From Brasenia schreberi (lineage: Eukaryota; Streptophyta; Magnoliopsida; Nymphaeales; Cabombaceae): DNA of 64,000 nt. Where the stretch lies: NCBI GenBank assembly GCA_036023115.1, contig JAYKKT010000055.1:11104501-11168500 (forward strand), given 5' to 3'. The notes under the pieces were generated by a model. That model was given only the letters and a program-made list of their open reading frames with translations, searched no databases and had not been told where the DNA came from. Shown one piece after another: positions 45,006-56,805 of this stretch; the first letter of the stretch is position 1, and the number at the start of each line of letters is the position of its first letter. Both the position numbers and the translations under genes were made by a program.

Positions 45006-45486
45006 TATTTGTGTGGGCATCACAAAATCCACAATTTGTTGTACTGTATTTAATATACTGACGAGGAGCCAAAAGCTCATTGGACTCTGAAGCGCATGCT
45101 CATTGGGATCCGAAGTATATTGATGTAAAAAAGATCGAAAGAAAATACTTTTCTGTCGAACATGGAACACATTTATCTTCGCAACACCTAATTTGGTTTC
45201 ATCTTTTTTACCAGTCTCAACCAGTGAAGATCCGAACATACATACATACATGTATGTGAACATGTATGTTTTGAATAGCTTCTCATTTTCTACAAGATCC
45301 ACCATTACTTGCAAGGAAAACTATTTCTCTTGTTGAAATCAGATAAACAATAGTCTTCATCACCATGTTGTGCCCATATTTCCGTTTTCATGCATGGCTC
45401 AGTAACACAATTGACAGTGAGCATAATAATGTCAAGAATTCTTAATTGTATATCAAGGTAAATCCTCACCAAATACACACCTTGGT

Positions 45487-45620
45487 TGAGATGGCAACGG
45501 GGGCGGGTTAGGGATGAGTATACCTATATAGCGACCTAGACCTCATGTTTGTGCCCTATGCCCGCCTCGTGCTTGGGGATTATATATATATCGTGTTGGT
45601 TATGGATGGGTGTTACCCAT
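45487..45620 (+). mobile_element. hAT-like subterminal fragment
   Basis: GATGGCAACGGGGGCGGGTT, GGGATGAGTATACCTATA and GGATGGGTGTTACCCATCCC match the style of a very common plant non-autonomous hAT family and the mirror sequence at 20730-20830. Confidence 0.45.
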
Positions 45621-45840
45621 CCCACTCAGATCGTCCCACTGGTGGCATCAATGTTGCCATTCCTAGCCATGCCCTGGTATATTACATGGGGTCGATTAGG
45701 ACTGGCAGAAAAAGGTTTCCTTGTTAAAAGAAAAAGGTTACTTAAATATATTCCACCTAAGTCTACAGTTTCTACTCGAGGAGGGCTCCTTTTCAATTCA
45801 GCTTTTCAGGTTTATGTATTCATTCTTAAATACTTGGGAC

Positions 45841-46051
45841 TGTTAAGATGACCGAAAGGGCCTTTGGCACCATACCACCAGGGCCAAGGTGCCAGGCCCC
45901 AACGGCTAGTCCAGCTAGCCATTGGGGTTTGAGGGAGTACAACTTCCACTCTCTCTTTCTCTCTCACTCTCTCTCTTCTTCCTATATAAGCTCTCCAATG
46001 TGTACTCTTAATTTTATTCATTTTGTGGCTTATTAATAATATTGATTTTCA
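45841..46051 (+). repeat. Copia LTR (211 bases), related to the Copia-2 LTR
   Basis: TGTTAAGATGACC at the start and ATTGATTTTCA at the end; the last block TTAATAATATTGATTTTCA parallels the end of the LTR at 26040. A TATA-like CCTATATAAGC lies at 45981-45991. A hairpin of 13-base arms (45897-45909 and 45915-45927, one mismatch) sits in the same place as in the other LTR. No target duplication was found. Sequence to the right may be decayed internal region, so a solo LTR is not proven. Confidence 0.55.
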
Positions 46052-46683
46052 CTACTTTTGGTGTGCCTTCATTGTACTTCGATAAGATTATAGCATTTTC
46101 TAAGGATTTGTGATAGTCACGTAGTGGTGATATTTATTCTTCGATCTTTCTTTACATTGAAGTATCATCTTCATTATATGATATTAAAGTCATTCTTGAT
46201 CGTGAGAATGTGGTTTGTCGTCTCAGAAAGGATGTCAGAATTTTTCATCTCTTTGTAAGTTTACCTCTTTAAATTTCTTTTCTTCTTGAACTACTCTCCC
46301 TCTCTCTTCTATCACTTAGAAGCTGTAAATTCTATTATTTGCTTTATAAATAGAGCTTCAACATACATTAATAAATATCCTTGAATTAGGATATCACCTC
46401 GCTTATTTGTTTCATTCATTGGTTCTTTGTTTGACTTGACTTATATGTTTGAACACTTGTTTGGCGATTCTTGGATTGTGATATTGTCATTTAGCATAAA
46501 TTTTTCAACTCAATTGAAAAGTTATTTCTCACATGATATTATAGCCTACTCGAAAGCAAATTATCGCACACGGCTACACTAGAAAACATGTTTGACTTTA
46601 AGTAAGTTTCAAAAAATTGTGCCTTCTTGTTTTCATCATTCCAAGGTTAAAGGAACTCTTTAAACCTCACTTTTTTAAACAAT

Positions 46684-48639
46684 ATAACAACAACAACTAC
46701 TAAGCCTTTTCTCATACTAGACGGGGTTGGCTACATGGATTCTTTGTTTCTACTGAGCCCTATCATGTGCCATGTTGGCAGTTAACTCACAATAAGCTAG
46801 ATCATTTTTTATTGTTTCTTTCCAACACTTTTGTGGTTGTCTTCTACCTCTTTTAATACTTTCAAAATCTAGTTTTTCATACCTTCTAACAGGTTCTTTT
46901 TTTATCTTCTTTTTATATGTTCAAACCACCTTAAACAATATTCTCTCATTTTATCCTCTATTGGTGCCACACATAATTTATTTCTAATAGACTCATTATC
47001 TATACGGTCTTTTCATGTATGACCACTCATCCATCTCAACCAGTGTTGTTCGACACGTATCGTATCGTGTATCATTTTGCTCCATGATATGGGCATATCG
47101 TATCGTATTTTAATATTTAAAAAATAAAAAATGTTAAAAAATCAAGAAAATTTAGTAAAAATCTGAAAAAAATAGAAAAAAATAAGAAAAATCTGGTAAT
47201 TGCAAAGAATTCATATAATGCAAAGTTTAGTACATATTGATCATTCACCATTAAACAATTGAAAAAAAAATTACATATTTTGAAGCAAAAAATGAAAAAC
47301 ATTTACATTTACATATTATAAATTTGTATCAGGATCATTAACTAAATAATCTTCATCTTCTCCTTGATGAATATTCAAAGTTTCTCACCACCTTCTGCTT
47401 CAAAATCAAAATTTTCATCTCCTTCATGATGTTGCACTCCTTCCAAATTGATGCATGCAATGTCTTCTTTGGTTAGGAGTGCATTTTCTTCGTTATCTTC
47501 CATATTTCACTAATCTAATATATCAAAATTAACAAATTGCTATCTTTATATATATAGTTGGCATATTTGCTAATTTTCATATGTGAGCAAAACAATGAGC
47601 TCCATTTCTTTGATTATTGAGTCTATGACACCCGAGTGATATGATATTGTTACTTGATGATATCCTCTTTTTCTCTTACTAGAGACTAGCTTTTTAACTA
47701 ATGCTTGAAGTGGTTTGAAACTCAAGGATGATAGATGAATGTTGTGGGTTAAAATCAAGTAATGTGATTACTTCTGATCTCACTTTACAGACTGAGTTAA
47801 GCCTCACATACGCTGATAATGTTCAACTCACTGGAAGTCATGTAAGGTGAACCCTAAAATAGTGAAGTTGTGAAATGCCCACTCAATGAACTGAGACAAC
47901 CAAATTGTTCTTCATTGTTTGCGATTTCATGAAATTAGAAACTGGTAGCAGAAATATAACTAAAAGTTGGCAACAGAAAGGAAAATGATTTTGTCACATT
48001 TTTTATTTGTTCATAAATTATTCTTATTCAATAAATTTCTTATAAACTAACCCGAATTTACATGTTACATACACGGCTTGCAATCCGAAACAAGCATACC
48101 GGAGGATGCCTTGAAGAGAAGTGAAGAGAGCTAAAAACCATCCAAAAAAAAAATTAAAAATTAAAAAAAATGTGGGTGTATCATACGATACAGGTTATCG
48201 TATCTCACCGTATCGTACGATACGGATAACCCTGATCTCAACATCTTCATTTCTGTCACAGAAATCTTTTGTACATGTTAATGATTAATTGCAACACTCA
48301 TAACCATAAAACAAGGCAGGTCTAATTACTGCTCTATAATATTTACCCTTTAATTTTAATGGTATCTTCTTATCACAAACAATACTTGATGCTTCTCTCT
48401 ATTTTAACCAACCAACATTAATTTTATTCGTAATATCTCCATTAATTCTTCCATCACTCTGAAAAATTGACTCTAGGAGATGCAACGTGTGCCAATTTTA
48501 ATTTTTATGTCCTCTGAAATAACCAAAAGATCAAACTTACATTTCATATATTTTGTCTTTGTTCTACTAAATCGGAACCCTTAACTTTCTAATGTTTCTC
48601 TCCATAGTTCCAATTTTCTATTAACTTTTTCCTTAGACT
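46684..48639 (-). mobile_element. RTE-type LINE, copy E (RT C-terminus and tail), split by a hAT-like insertion
   Basis: 3' end with the AAC/TTG tail at 46684-46700 and GTCTAGTATGAGAAAAGGC, then the C-terminal domain up to 47040. After the hAT insertion the RT continues at 48243-48639, where it is 5'-truncated. Removing the insert and one 8-base duplicate restores the alignment with copy C. Confidence 0.85.
47041..48234 (-). mobile_element. Complete non-autonomous hAT-like DNA transposon (1194 bases)
   Basis: An 8-base target duplication, ATCTCAAC, lies at 47033-47040 and 48235-48242, and termini CAGTGTTGTTCG and (reversed) CAGGGTTATCCG. Both fit hAT. Each subterminal region is packed with GTATCG/CGATAC words (47056-47115 and 48180-48225), the kind of site bound by hAT transposases. 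The interior has only small frames on the minus strand, including an acidic 42-residue one at 47375-47503 (MEDNEENALL...). No transposase catalytic domain is seen, so it would need a helper. The interior is partly repeated at 51332-51600. Confidence 0.9.
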
Positions 48640-48649
48640 TTTTTTTTAA

Positions 48650-51200
48650 ATAATAAAAAGCAAAAATGAAGTGTTTCACTGTTTGCTTGATCCAAATTAT
48701 TATCAAAGTTAGGCCCGAACGATGAAAAAGTATTTTCTATCCAAAGATTATTGGAATTATATTGATGGTTCTATTAAAAAACCTAATTTGCTTCTTTATG
48801 GGCTTTGATGAGGATGAAATCATAAAGGCTAAAGAAAAATACAAACAAGATTTTAAAATATGAGAGAAAATGAATGCAAAAATCACTTAGATCATTTGCC
48901 AAAATGTAGATAAAAAACCTAAAAAATATAATCATCTTTGAAAATGATTTTTAAACTTGAGAATATTTAAAGATAATTTAGATTGATTTTGTTTTTCAAA
49001 TCAATTTAATAGAAAAATGATAACGCTCAAGCAAGGCAACTTGAGTATTAGAGATTACAAAATGAATTTTTCGAGTTATAGAATCAACTTTGAAGTTTTG
49101 ATAAATTTAAAAAACTACAAAAAATAGATGAATTTCAAGAATATATACATATTTTTGCTTATTTATACGGGTCTTAGAGAGAAATTTGAAAATATTATAT
49201 CGACTTAATACATAGAAAATCAAGACTCAAGGCAATAGATTTCTTGCAAATCTAGAAACTAAATTGAAAGCTTTAAATACTTCAAAGGAGGTTATTCTTC
49301 TCACATATAAATCGGAAGCAAACCTAAAGTCATTCAAGCCTCCATGAAATATTGAAGGGAAAGCTAAGAACTACATGAGACACACGGCTCATTGGCCCAA
49401 TAAAAGTATAACTTGTCACTATTACAAAGAAAGTAGGCACATAAGACCAATTGCCCAATATTGATGAAGAAAAATGGTGATATGGCTATCTTAGAGGATA
49501 AAGATGAAAAATCACTATCTTCTCACATCAAGGCATACATAGAAGAGATACTTAAAAGATAAAGCTATCAACATGTTATAACCTAACTCATTACTATAAA
49601 AGATTGGGTCACTTGGATATGAACAAATTGTGTAACCATTGTTGAATAATAATAAGGTTAAAGATTTTGTTTGCAAAAAGTGTATTCTTCCAAAGTTGCA
49701 TTATTTATCCTTGGTGAAAGAAATTTTATTGCAAGTAAGCCTTTTGAGTTGGTGCATTATGATGTTTGGGGACCGACTCTTATTGTATATAAAGGAGGAT
49801 TGGGATACTATGTGGCTTTCATAAAAGATTTTAATAGATATACTTCGATATATCTTTTGAAACATAAATCTAAAGGCTTTAGAAACTTTTTGATATTTCA
49901 CAGCATGATTAGAAATCAATTTAACATTACTCTTAAGATTTTGAGATCGGATTCCAATGGTAAATATATGTCAAAAGAATTTCAAAATTATTTAGAAACG
50001 CATGAAATTTTACACCAAAAAACTTTCACGAAAACTCTATAACAAAATGGTTTGGTCGAACGAAAATATAAACACATTATAAAAACCACTAAAACTCTTT
50101 TGCTAGTAAAGTACTTAAGCACTTATGGGCAAAAGCTACTCAAACCAAATAATGAGGATGTCTTCCTCCCAACTTAGTAATATCTCTCTTTGAAAACTTG
50201 TTTAGACTTTATCTTAATTATGAAAAATTGAGTTTTTGGTGTAGATGTTTTATCTATATTGATAAGAAAGATAAGTTGTCACCTAAAGCTATAGAGTGTC
50301 TTTCTAGGTTATGGAGTTGACAAAAAGGGTTACAGTTATTTTGATACAAAGAAAGACAACCTATATATGTCAAGAGATGTGAAATTTATAGAAAAAGACT
50401 ACTACTATGACTCTAATCATGAAGATAAAAAATATATTATTCTCTTTTGACGTTATAAATCTAGAAGATATAGTGATAATGAAAATAGTGAAAATGAAGA
50501 AACCATAGATCCTAAACAACAAGATAGTACACCAATTTAGAAATAAGAGAAAACTAGGAGTCTAGAGAGACTATAAAGCCTTTTCCTCTATTCTAAACTA
50601 GAAGAACTAGAAGACAAGAAAATATAAGTGTACCTTCTAGAAACTCAAAAAACCCCACAAATATTTGTGTGATATGAAACCTTTGAACCTCAAAGAATCA
50701 TTGTTGCCATTCAACAAGTTCAAGAACTCAATTCTTATAATCTAGTCAAGGGCATATAGGAGTGAGAAAACGCCATGTACGAAAAATTAAGGGCTTTAGA
50801 TAAGGCTCATACTTGTGAATGCAAAAACTTATTGACAAAGCCAGTGACCACAATAGGTTTAAAGAGAGTTCTTAGCAAGTTGAGAGTGATCAGTATCCTA
50901 CACCCAACTTGAGAGGACGTGTTGAAGAAACAACCTTGGATCTAGACCCATTTAGATATGTTCAGGTCTGCATCCAAGAGAAGTTGTGAGGAAGAATATC
51001 TTTAGCATAAGGTCATTTCAATCTTTTAAGTTTCTTTATTATAAATTGTAAACCCATTAGGGTTATCATGCATTTGTTTTTGTGAAAGAAAAGGAAGAGA
51101 GAGAGAAGATGACTGCAGTCAACATGCAGCGTGAGCCCCCATTCCTCCATCTCCTCTTGTATTCACAATATTTTGCATTTCACAATATTATGCTGCAATA
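48650..51200 (+). mobile_element. Copia-5, decayed (gag, integrase, 3' LTR)
   Basis: A run of gag-like sequence (48700-49300) with a ruined zinc knuckle (TCHYYKESRHI, about 49417-49450) leads to a better kept integrase and then to unreadable RT. The end LSKLRVISILHPT-like (about 50874-50910), a purine run GAGAGG and a 3' LTR close it. No 5' LTR was found; the left end lies against LINE copy E. Confidence 0.7.
49600..50130 (+). pseudogene. Copia-5 integrase
   Basis: HLDMNKLC and CKKCILPK give the zinc region. The core follows: PFELVHYDVWGP (about 49740-49775, first Asp), AFIKDFNRYTSIYLLKHKS, ILRSDSNGKYMSKEF (49937-49982, second Asp; the usual NGGEF is NGKYM here) and QNGLVERKYKHI (about 50043-50078, Glu). 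The stop at 50040-50042 sits where Gln is expected (QQNG). Non-functional. Confidence 0.8.
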
Positions 51201-51205
51201 TTTTT
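50920..51205 (+). repeat. 3' LTR of Copia-5 (right end approximate)
   Basis: TGTTGAAGAAACAACC starts right after the purine run. LTR-like promoter and leader composition follows, with GAAAGAAAAGGAAGAGAG near 51083. The right end is set near 51205 at a CA and is uncertain. Confidence 0.55.
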
Positions 51206-51331
51206 TAGGGAAAATCAACACAATCTTCCTTCGAGTTTCTAGGGAGAAAAAGATAAAAATGTATTCAGCCTTATCAGATGATGCTCTCAATCTTATCAGT
51301 ACTAGTCTCCAGTAAGAGAAAAAGGGGACAT

Positions 51332-51600
51332 GATAAGTAATAATATCACATCACTTAGGTGTCATAGACTCAATAATCAAAGAAATGGAACTCATCGTTT
51401 TGCTCACATATAAAAATTAACAAATATGACAACTACATGTACAAAGATAATAGTTTGTTAATTTTGATATATTAGATTAGTAGATTATGGAAGATAATAA
51501 AGAAAATGCACTCCTAACCGAAGAAGACATTGCATGGATTAATTTCAAAGGAGTGTAACAACATCATGAAGGAGTGTGAAGGGAATAATTTTCTTTTGAC
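51332..51600 (+). mobile_element. Fragment homologous to the interior of the hAT-like element
   Basis: It matches the reverse strand of about 47390-47665, including TCATAGACTCAATAATCAAAG and the small frame starting MEDNKENALLTEEDIA (51487), which stops early. No terminal repeats are here, so it is an internal piece of a related element. Confidence 0.7.
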
Positions 51601-51639
51601 TACGGTAAACATCCTTCAATTCTTGAACGATTTAGTGAT

Positions 51640-52510
51640 ACTAGTTAGATAACAAAAATTTCTGGGAGTAATAGGGTTACTAGATATGTATTTCTTATGG
51701 GTAGTGATGTTGCTATATGGAAATCAAATAAACAAACTATTTTAGGTCGTTCTACATTTGAGGCATACCTATATACTTTGGATGAGACTGGATTAGAAGT
51801 TGAATGACTTAAGATATTTATGTTGGTAAAGAAGTCACTTCCTACAATTTCACTGCATTTGACGGATCATGACTGTAGATTTTGTTGGATCCAAAGATAA
51901 CATATTTGATCTTTTGATTAAAGATATATCAGTAGCCTTAATTGAGATATACAGGTTGGGGATGAGATTGAAACACACGATTTATTCATAAACAATGGCA
52001 ACTCAACCTAACTAAGTGAAAATCACACAAAGTAGGTTCAATGTGGTATTAAGAAGTTGTTGGGTGAATAGGAGGATGACACTTTGTATTATGTGATATT
52101 TTCAGTATCTATATGTCTATCCCTTGTAAACCTAAAGTGTTATGACAAGAGATTATTCTCTTAATGGGATCGAGTCCTAAGACTGGATGCTAACAATACA
52201 TCTTTGGGGATCCCTAACTAAGTGATTGATATTATGTAACTACAATAGAAAAATTGGGTTGTTATCTAAAGTCAATTATAATACGGGATATGAATGCATG
52301 ATAATTAATGTATCACCTCTATAGATCACGACATAACTTTTTATTATGTTGTTACCAATAAACACCTTTACACCTGAGGTTACCTAGTTCTTGTAAGGAT
52401 AATATTAGATAACTCAAGTAACGGTTCAAACCGGAAGGTACCATTACTCAAAGCATAATAAGATGGTTGGATCAAGAGGGCACTTTTACTATTAAGGACT
52501 TTGTGGGAGA
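51640..52510 (+). pseudogene. Copia-3 family: RNase H end and 3' untranslated region
   Basis: YVFLMGSDVAIWKSNKQTIL (about 51688-51747) and STFEAYLYTLDETGLEVE (51751-51804) match the RNase H pattern of this Copia group (GYVF.MGG..VSWKS.KQT...ST.EAE). FVGSKDNIFDLL-like sequence follows near 51878-51915. 52040-52500 is a long non-coding 3' region. The purine run GTGGGAGA (52503-52510) precedes the LTR. Confidence 0.7.
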
Positions 52511-53379
52511 TTATTCGATTAATATTAATTATAGTTGGGTTTGTTAAACTCATGTACATTAATGACATTTAAATCATGTTAGTATCCCCAAATATTCAAT
52601 TGATATATTATTGATATATGTGAAAGTACTAAAATATAAAAAGTCACATATGAGGGACTTGTGCATGTGAGGACCAATAGAAGGTAAAGTTTAGTCCTAT
52701 ATCAAAGAACGTGACAAACCCACGTGTCTTTTTATATAGTTCGTAGCTCATGAACCTTAGTTCAAAGAGCTTGTGGAGAACATGCTAGACCACACACACG
52801 CGTTCACATGCGTCGGGTCGAGCATGGGCTTGGGCTTGGGTTTAGGAATTGTCTTTGGTCTATCTTTTTGCACGACCCTTTTGATCTAACTGTCAATTTT
52901 GATCTAACGGTCAAGAGTGCACGCGGGAACGGTTATGGATCTGAATAGTAGTGATAGTTGGATCGGATCTAAGATATGTGATCTACCACAGACTATAAAT
53001 ATGCGATTAGAGCTGCTAATCCTACACACTTGCTTTTTGTATTCTCTCTCCTCTTTCGGTTCTCTGCATTCTCTGCTCATGATGTTTTTCAGAACCCTCC
53101 TTTTCTAACCATAGGCGACTGAGGCGTTGGTCAAGGTTTGCTCAAAGCGAGGTATGTGCTCTTTGAGTTGTGTGTACATGTTATCCTTGGAGGTGCTGAT
53201 TTCTGTAAGTTAAGTCAATAAGAACGACTTGCACAGATAAGTTTATGATTTATTCTTCTGTTTTCCTTTTTCATATGGCTTGATTATGACTTATTTTGGA
53301 TTGCAGTTGTTTATGAACGGGGATGTTTATATTTATGTATTATTTTATTAAGCATGCATGTATGCGGTTACTTTCAACA
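52511..53379 (+). repeat. 3' LTR of the Copia-3 family (869 bases)
   Basis: It is colinear with 38081-38924 and ends TTTCAACA. Its first bases are altered (TTATTCGA for TGTTGGA). It contains two near-identical words around TTGATCTAAC (52877-52910), a local duplication not in the other LTR. Its right end cuts the lipid-transfer-protein gene at 53380. The sequence beyond it does not repeat the ACTAA found left of 38081. Confidence 0.75.
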
Positions 53380-53708
53380 TTTTTCGGTGAGGTAACGCTC
53401 ATGACAAGTTGGCATAGACAAACGGGCTCATTCTTTACCAGCCCCTGGAAGGCATTGCAGCAGTCCGAACCAGGCGTCGTGAGGTTGCTGCCAGGCATCA
53501 CGTAGTCCAAGCAAGTCAATAGGCTCGACAAAGTCGTGAAGCAATCCGGGGGCCCGGGAGACAGAGACGAGGAAGAAGGATCCGATGGAGAGGGGGAAGA
53601 GGAGGGAGAGGCCGTCCGAGCTTCTTTACAGAACGTTTCCCCCACCAGAAACGCCATTATCAAGGCCGATATCACCACCATCATCGGAATCTGGCTACAC
53701 TTACCCAT
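53380..53708 (-). pseudogene. Non-specific lipid transfer protein (GPI-anchored/xylogen-like type), 3' end lost to a Copia LTR
   Basis: Minus-strand exon from ATG 53708. Residues 1-27 form a signal peptide (hydrophobic run MMVVISALIMAFLVG). Residues 30-55 are Ser/Pro-rich. The eight-cysteine lipid-transfer core starts at Cys56: PPDCF, LLTCLDYV (Cys66), SDCCNAF (Cys83/84), VCLCQ (Cys97/99). Family members bind lipids in the apoplast or at the plasma membrane. About residue 110 the frame enters the LTR ending at 53379, adding 12 foreign codons. The last two cysteines and any GPI tail are missing. A protein with six of eight cysteines would not form the normal four disulfides. The exon itself is intact and GC-rich, so the damage looks recent, or the rest of the gene lies elsewhere. 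Confidence 0.8.
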
Positions 53709-53924
53709 TCCCCTCCGTCTCTCTCTCTCAAGATAGGAGGAAATGAGGGTAAGCTAGGTTGGGTAAGAGTGAAGATAAGTATTAAATGGGGATGGCAGTT
53801 CAGCAGTGATAGTCATCATTGATGAAGACCATGTTCAATCCTTCCCCGCTGGATCGACCGGGTCTGGGCACGTCATCATTAATGAAGTCAACCACGAGGC
53901 TTGATCCGGCTTCAACCGGATGTA

Positions 53925-54035
53925 AAAAAAACCTATAACAAAGGTGCTTCGTAGGTGGCAAGTTCGATTTCTCGGAGTCCATGCATGTTCCTTCGTGTGT
54001 GTGTGTTAGGCTTCGATTTCTTATGTAAAAGGAAA
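53925..54035 (+). mobile_element. SINE-like tRNA-derived repeat
   Basis: B-box-like GCAAGTTCGATTTCTCGG (near 53957-53975), then CCATGCATG and a TGTGTGTGTGTTAGGCTTCG tail region; the GTTAGGCTT word is also in the SINE at 15669. Confidence 0.5.
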
Positions 54036-54129
54036 AAAAGTATGGGCAATCCCATTTTTAACTTCTAAGGTTTTAATAAATCTTTTAAAAAAATAAATAT
54101 TAGCTTACCACCATCCTCAAAGTGTCTTC

Positions 54130-54250
54130 AACATTATTTTTCTGTACAAGGAACAGAAGCGAGATACATGTCCAGTGTATCAAACTCATGACCTTCAACT
54201 TGTGAGTTGAGACCGTAATGAGATGAGAGGCTGGTCTTGGTAACATTAAA
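54130..54250 (-). mobile_element. SINE-like tRNA-derived repeat
   Basis: Reverse of CTTGTGAGTTGAGACCGTAA (A-box side) and a B-box-like GGTCATGAGTTTGATACACTGG on the minus strand. Confidence 0.45.
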
Positions 54251-55920
54251 ATTGTCCGAAGGTTCCCAATCTATTTTATCAAATTGAGTTAGTTACCACC
54301 CTTTTTGGAAGCAAAACACTCTTGTGAAGGTTTGCTATATAGCATCTTTGACGAATATGAAAGCATTTGAGTCATCTTTTGAGTTCTCTGCCCATTTAAC
54401 CGTGGCTCTAGCCTTCTTGGCTAGAGGAGTACTGTTTGCATACGCCCAAACTATTATGTACACATCCTTTTTGTGCTTTTCAAAATATTTTATTTATTTT
54501 TTAAAGTTTTCATATTGTTCCTATCATTTCCAGTGATTCCTCTCTTGATTGTTGCCAGGTTTCTTCCTCCTTTTCTTTTATAATTTTCCTTTTTTTCTTT
54601 TATGATTGATATCAATCTTCCATTTCCATTTTGTTCAGTCACGCGATGATGATCTACATGATAGTGAGCTACACAAGGAAATGACGCCAGACCAAGGCTT
54701 GATAGGTCTAATGACTAGATTAAGGTCACAAAGATTGATGCACCCAATCTAAGAGTAAGGTTTGAATCGTGGACCCTAGTAGTAACCCCAACCAGCCAGC
54801 TCTATTTTGCATTAAAGGGAGTTAGCTAGAATTAACTCCTTACCAGTGGTTGGCTGAACAGTATTTTTCTTAGGAAATTAGAGTAGAAATTGAGTTAGCT
54901 GGAGCTTATCACCAAGAGATGCTCCATTAATGTAGTGTGCATTTTCTAGGTAATCATTTGTTTTGAGAATCTGAGAGTATTAGTGGTTGTGCCAGCTTAG
55001 AGGTTTGTTTTAAGCCTATATATATCAAGGTGAAACGAACAAATAGCAGGTTTTTGTTACTATTTTTTCTCTGCGATTTCTGCAAGGTTATGCCAGTTTG
55101 TATGACTGAGTTAGTGGATGTTATTCACACTCAACCCTCTTATCAATCAAACCTCTTTCTGATTGTGGTGAGTTATTTTCATTCTTCTCGTACAATCTCC
55201 CATCAACATGAGCTAGAAGCACTTCACATTCTATGGTTGAGTATCTTATTGTACAACTAGATGATGTATAATTAAACTTCATTTGAAGCTCGATCACCTT
55301 CTCTTGCAAAAAAGAAGTAAGAAGAGTAGGAAAAAAAAAAAGAGGTATTTATGTTTGATTCAAAGTATTTTGTATTTTTTAGAGATATGTTCATGGGTTC
55401 GATCCTATTTTGCTTTTTTTTGTGTATTTGATGTCGTCAATGCGGCAACCATGAAGTTGCTATGAGTTGAGTAAAGATGTCGTCTCCTTATTTAGAGACA
55501 CAATTTTGATGTATTTTTCTATTTAGAGAGACGCAGCTTAGCCACATCTTTATGCTCGGATTTGATGATCAAATGAAAAAATAAGAAAGAATAAGATTGG
55601 ATGAAGACTTATAAAACTCTTTTTTTTTGTTTCTAATAAACAACCCAACCTCAAATACGATAGATTCTATTCTCTTTTATTCTTCGATTCGACGAGAATA
55701 TTGTTAATTATTTTAAGGATTCATTAGTTGATCGGTTGTTTGATTTTATTGTTTTTTTAATGTCGAATATAAATCAGTAATGTATAAAATGTGTGAAAAA
55801 AGAGACTTTCATGGATTATCAGAAGCTTTAAGGAGTTGTTCAGAGATGTCGAGAAAACATCGAAATCATGGTGTTACATGAGAGAGAAAGGATTTATAGG
55901 AGAGAAAATTTGTGTTAAGA
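54251..55920 (+). other. Intergenic stretch, no gene supported
   Basis: B-box-like GGTTTGAATCGTGG at 54761-54774 hints at another old SINE. Other frames are short and AT-biased. Confidence 0.4.
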
Positions 55921-55924
55921 TATT

Positions 55925-56310
55925 TTGAGTATTTTAGTAAAAAAAGGTGTATGTTTGGCAGCAAAAAGGATATGTTCTGTTTTTCAATCATCTTATAGAC
56001 AGACATTCCCTAAGCATTACACCCAGGTGACAAAGGTTGGTTCTTTTTGTAGGGTCGCAAGTTTGATACTTGATGTGCTCCGAGTGTTTATGAATACATT
56101 TAAAGAATTCAAAGGTTTGAAGAGATCTAAGAGAATCTTGTCCATATTTTACCATTTTGTAGAGTTGTTCATTCATGGTATGATTGTTGTGTTCTCCGAT
56201 CATAGCTCGAGTTTTTTTCCACAGGATGCTTGATTGCAAGGTGTGTCTCTTTAATGGGGAAAACATGACTCCCTTTAGAGAGACGCGACTCAGATGCATC
56301 TCTCTCGTTG
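55925..56310 (+). other. Repeat-like stretch with SINE-type B box
   Basis: GTCGCAAGTTTGATACTTG (56053-56071) follows the same box pattern as the SINEs. AGAGAGACGCGACTC (56277-56291) resembles AGAGAGACGCAGCTTAG at 55524-55540, so a diverged direct repeat may flank this part. Confidence 0.3.
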
Positions 56311-56805
56311 AAGAAATGCACTTGTATTTCGAGTTAAGAAATTGATGTCATTTTTTATTTTTTTGTTTTTTCATATATTTCTTAATTATCTTTTTTATTC
56401 ACAATTCTTATTGTTGTTCTTTTTCTTGTTATTGATTTTGTTTTTCTTATTCTTGAGTCTTCTTTTTTTCTTTCTTTTTCTTCAACGAGGTTTGTAATAA
56501 TATGCATTGTTCAATTGCGAAGATGGCAACAACACTAAATGGAACTTCGATTGTTGAAGTAAAAAGATATGGCAAGGGATGAGAGATGAGAGAGAGGAGA
56601 GAGAAAGAGATGAGAGATATTTTGGTATTTTTTTGCAAAAAAAAGGTGTGTGGATGGTAAAATGAGTGTGCAGATAATATTCTCCTAAAAAGAGTGTGCG
56701 TGTATCAATTCTAGGAATTTACTAAAATACTTTGCTATCTAATATACACAGTCATTTGATTTGTTCCTTGAAGAAACCATATGCAAGCAACTGGAGCTGC
56801 TAAAT

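Noticed and set aside
53536..53736. 66-codon plus-strand frame opposite the lipid-transfer-protein exon
   Set aside because: It is the antisense shadow of a GC-rich Ser/Pro coding exon.
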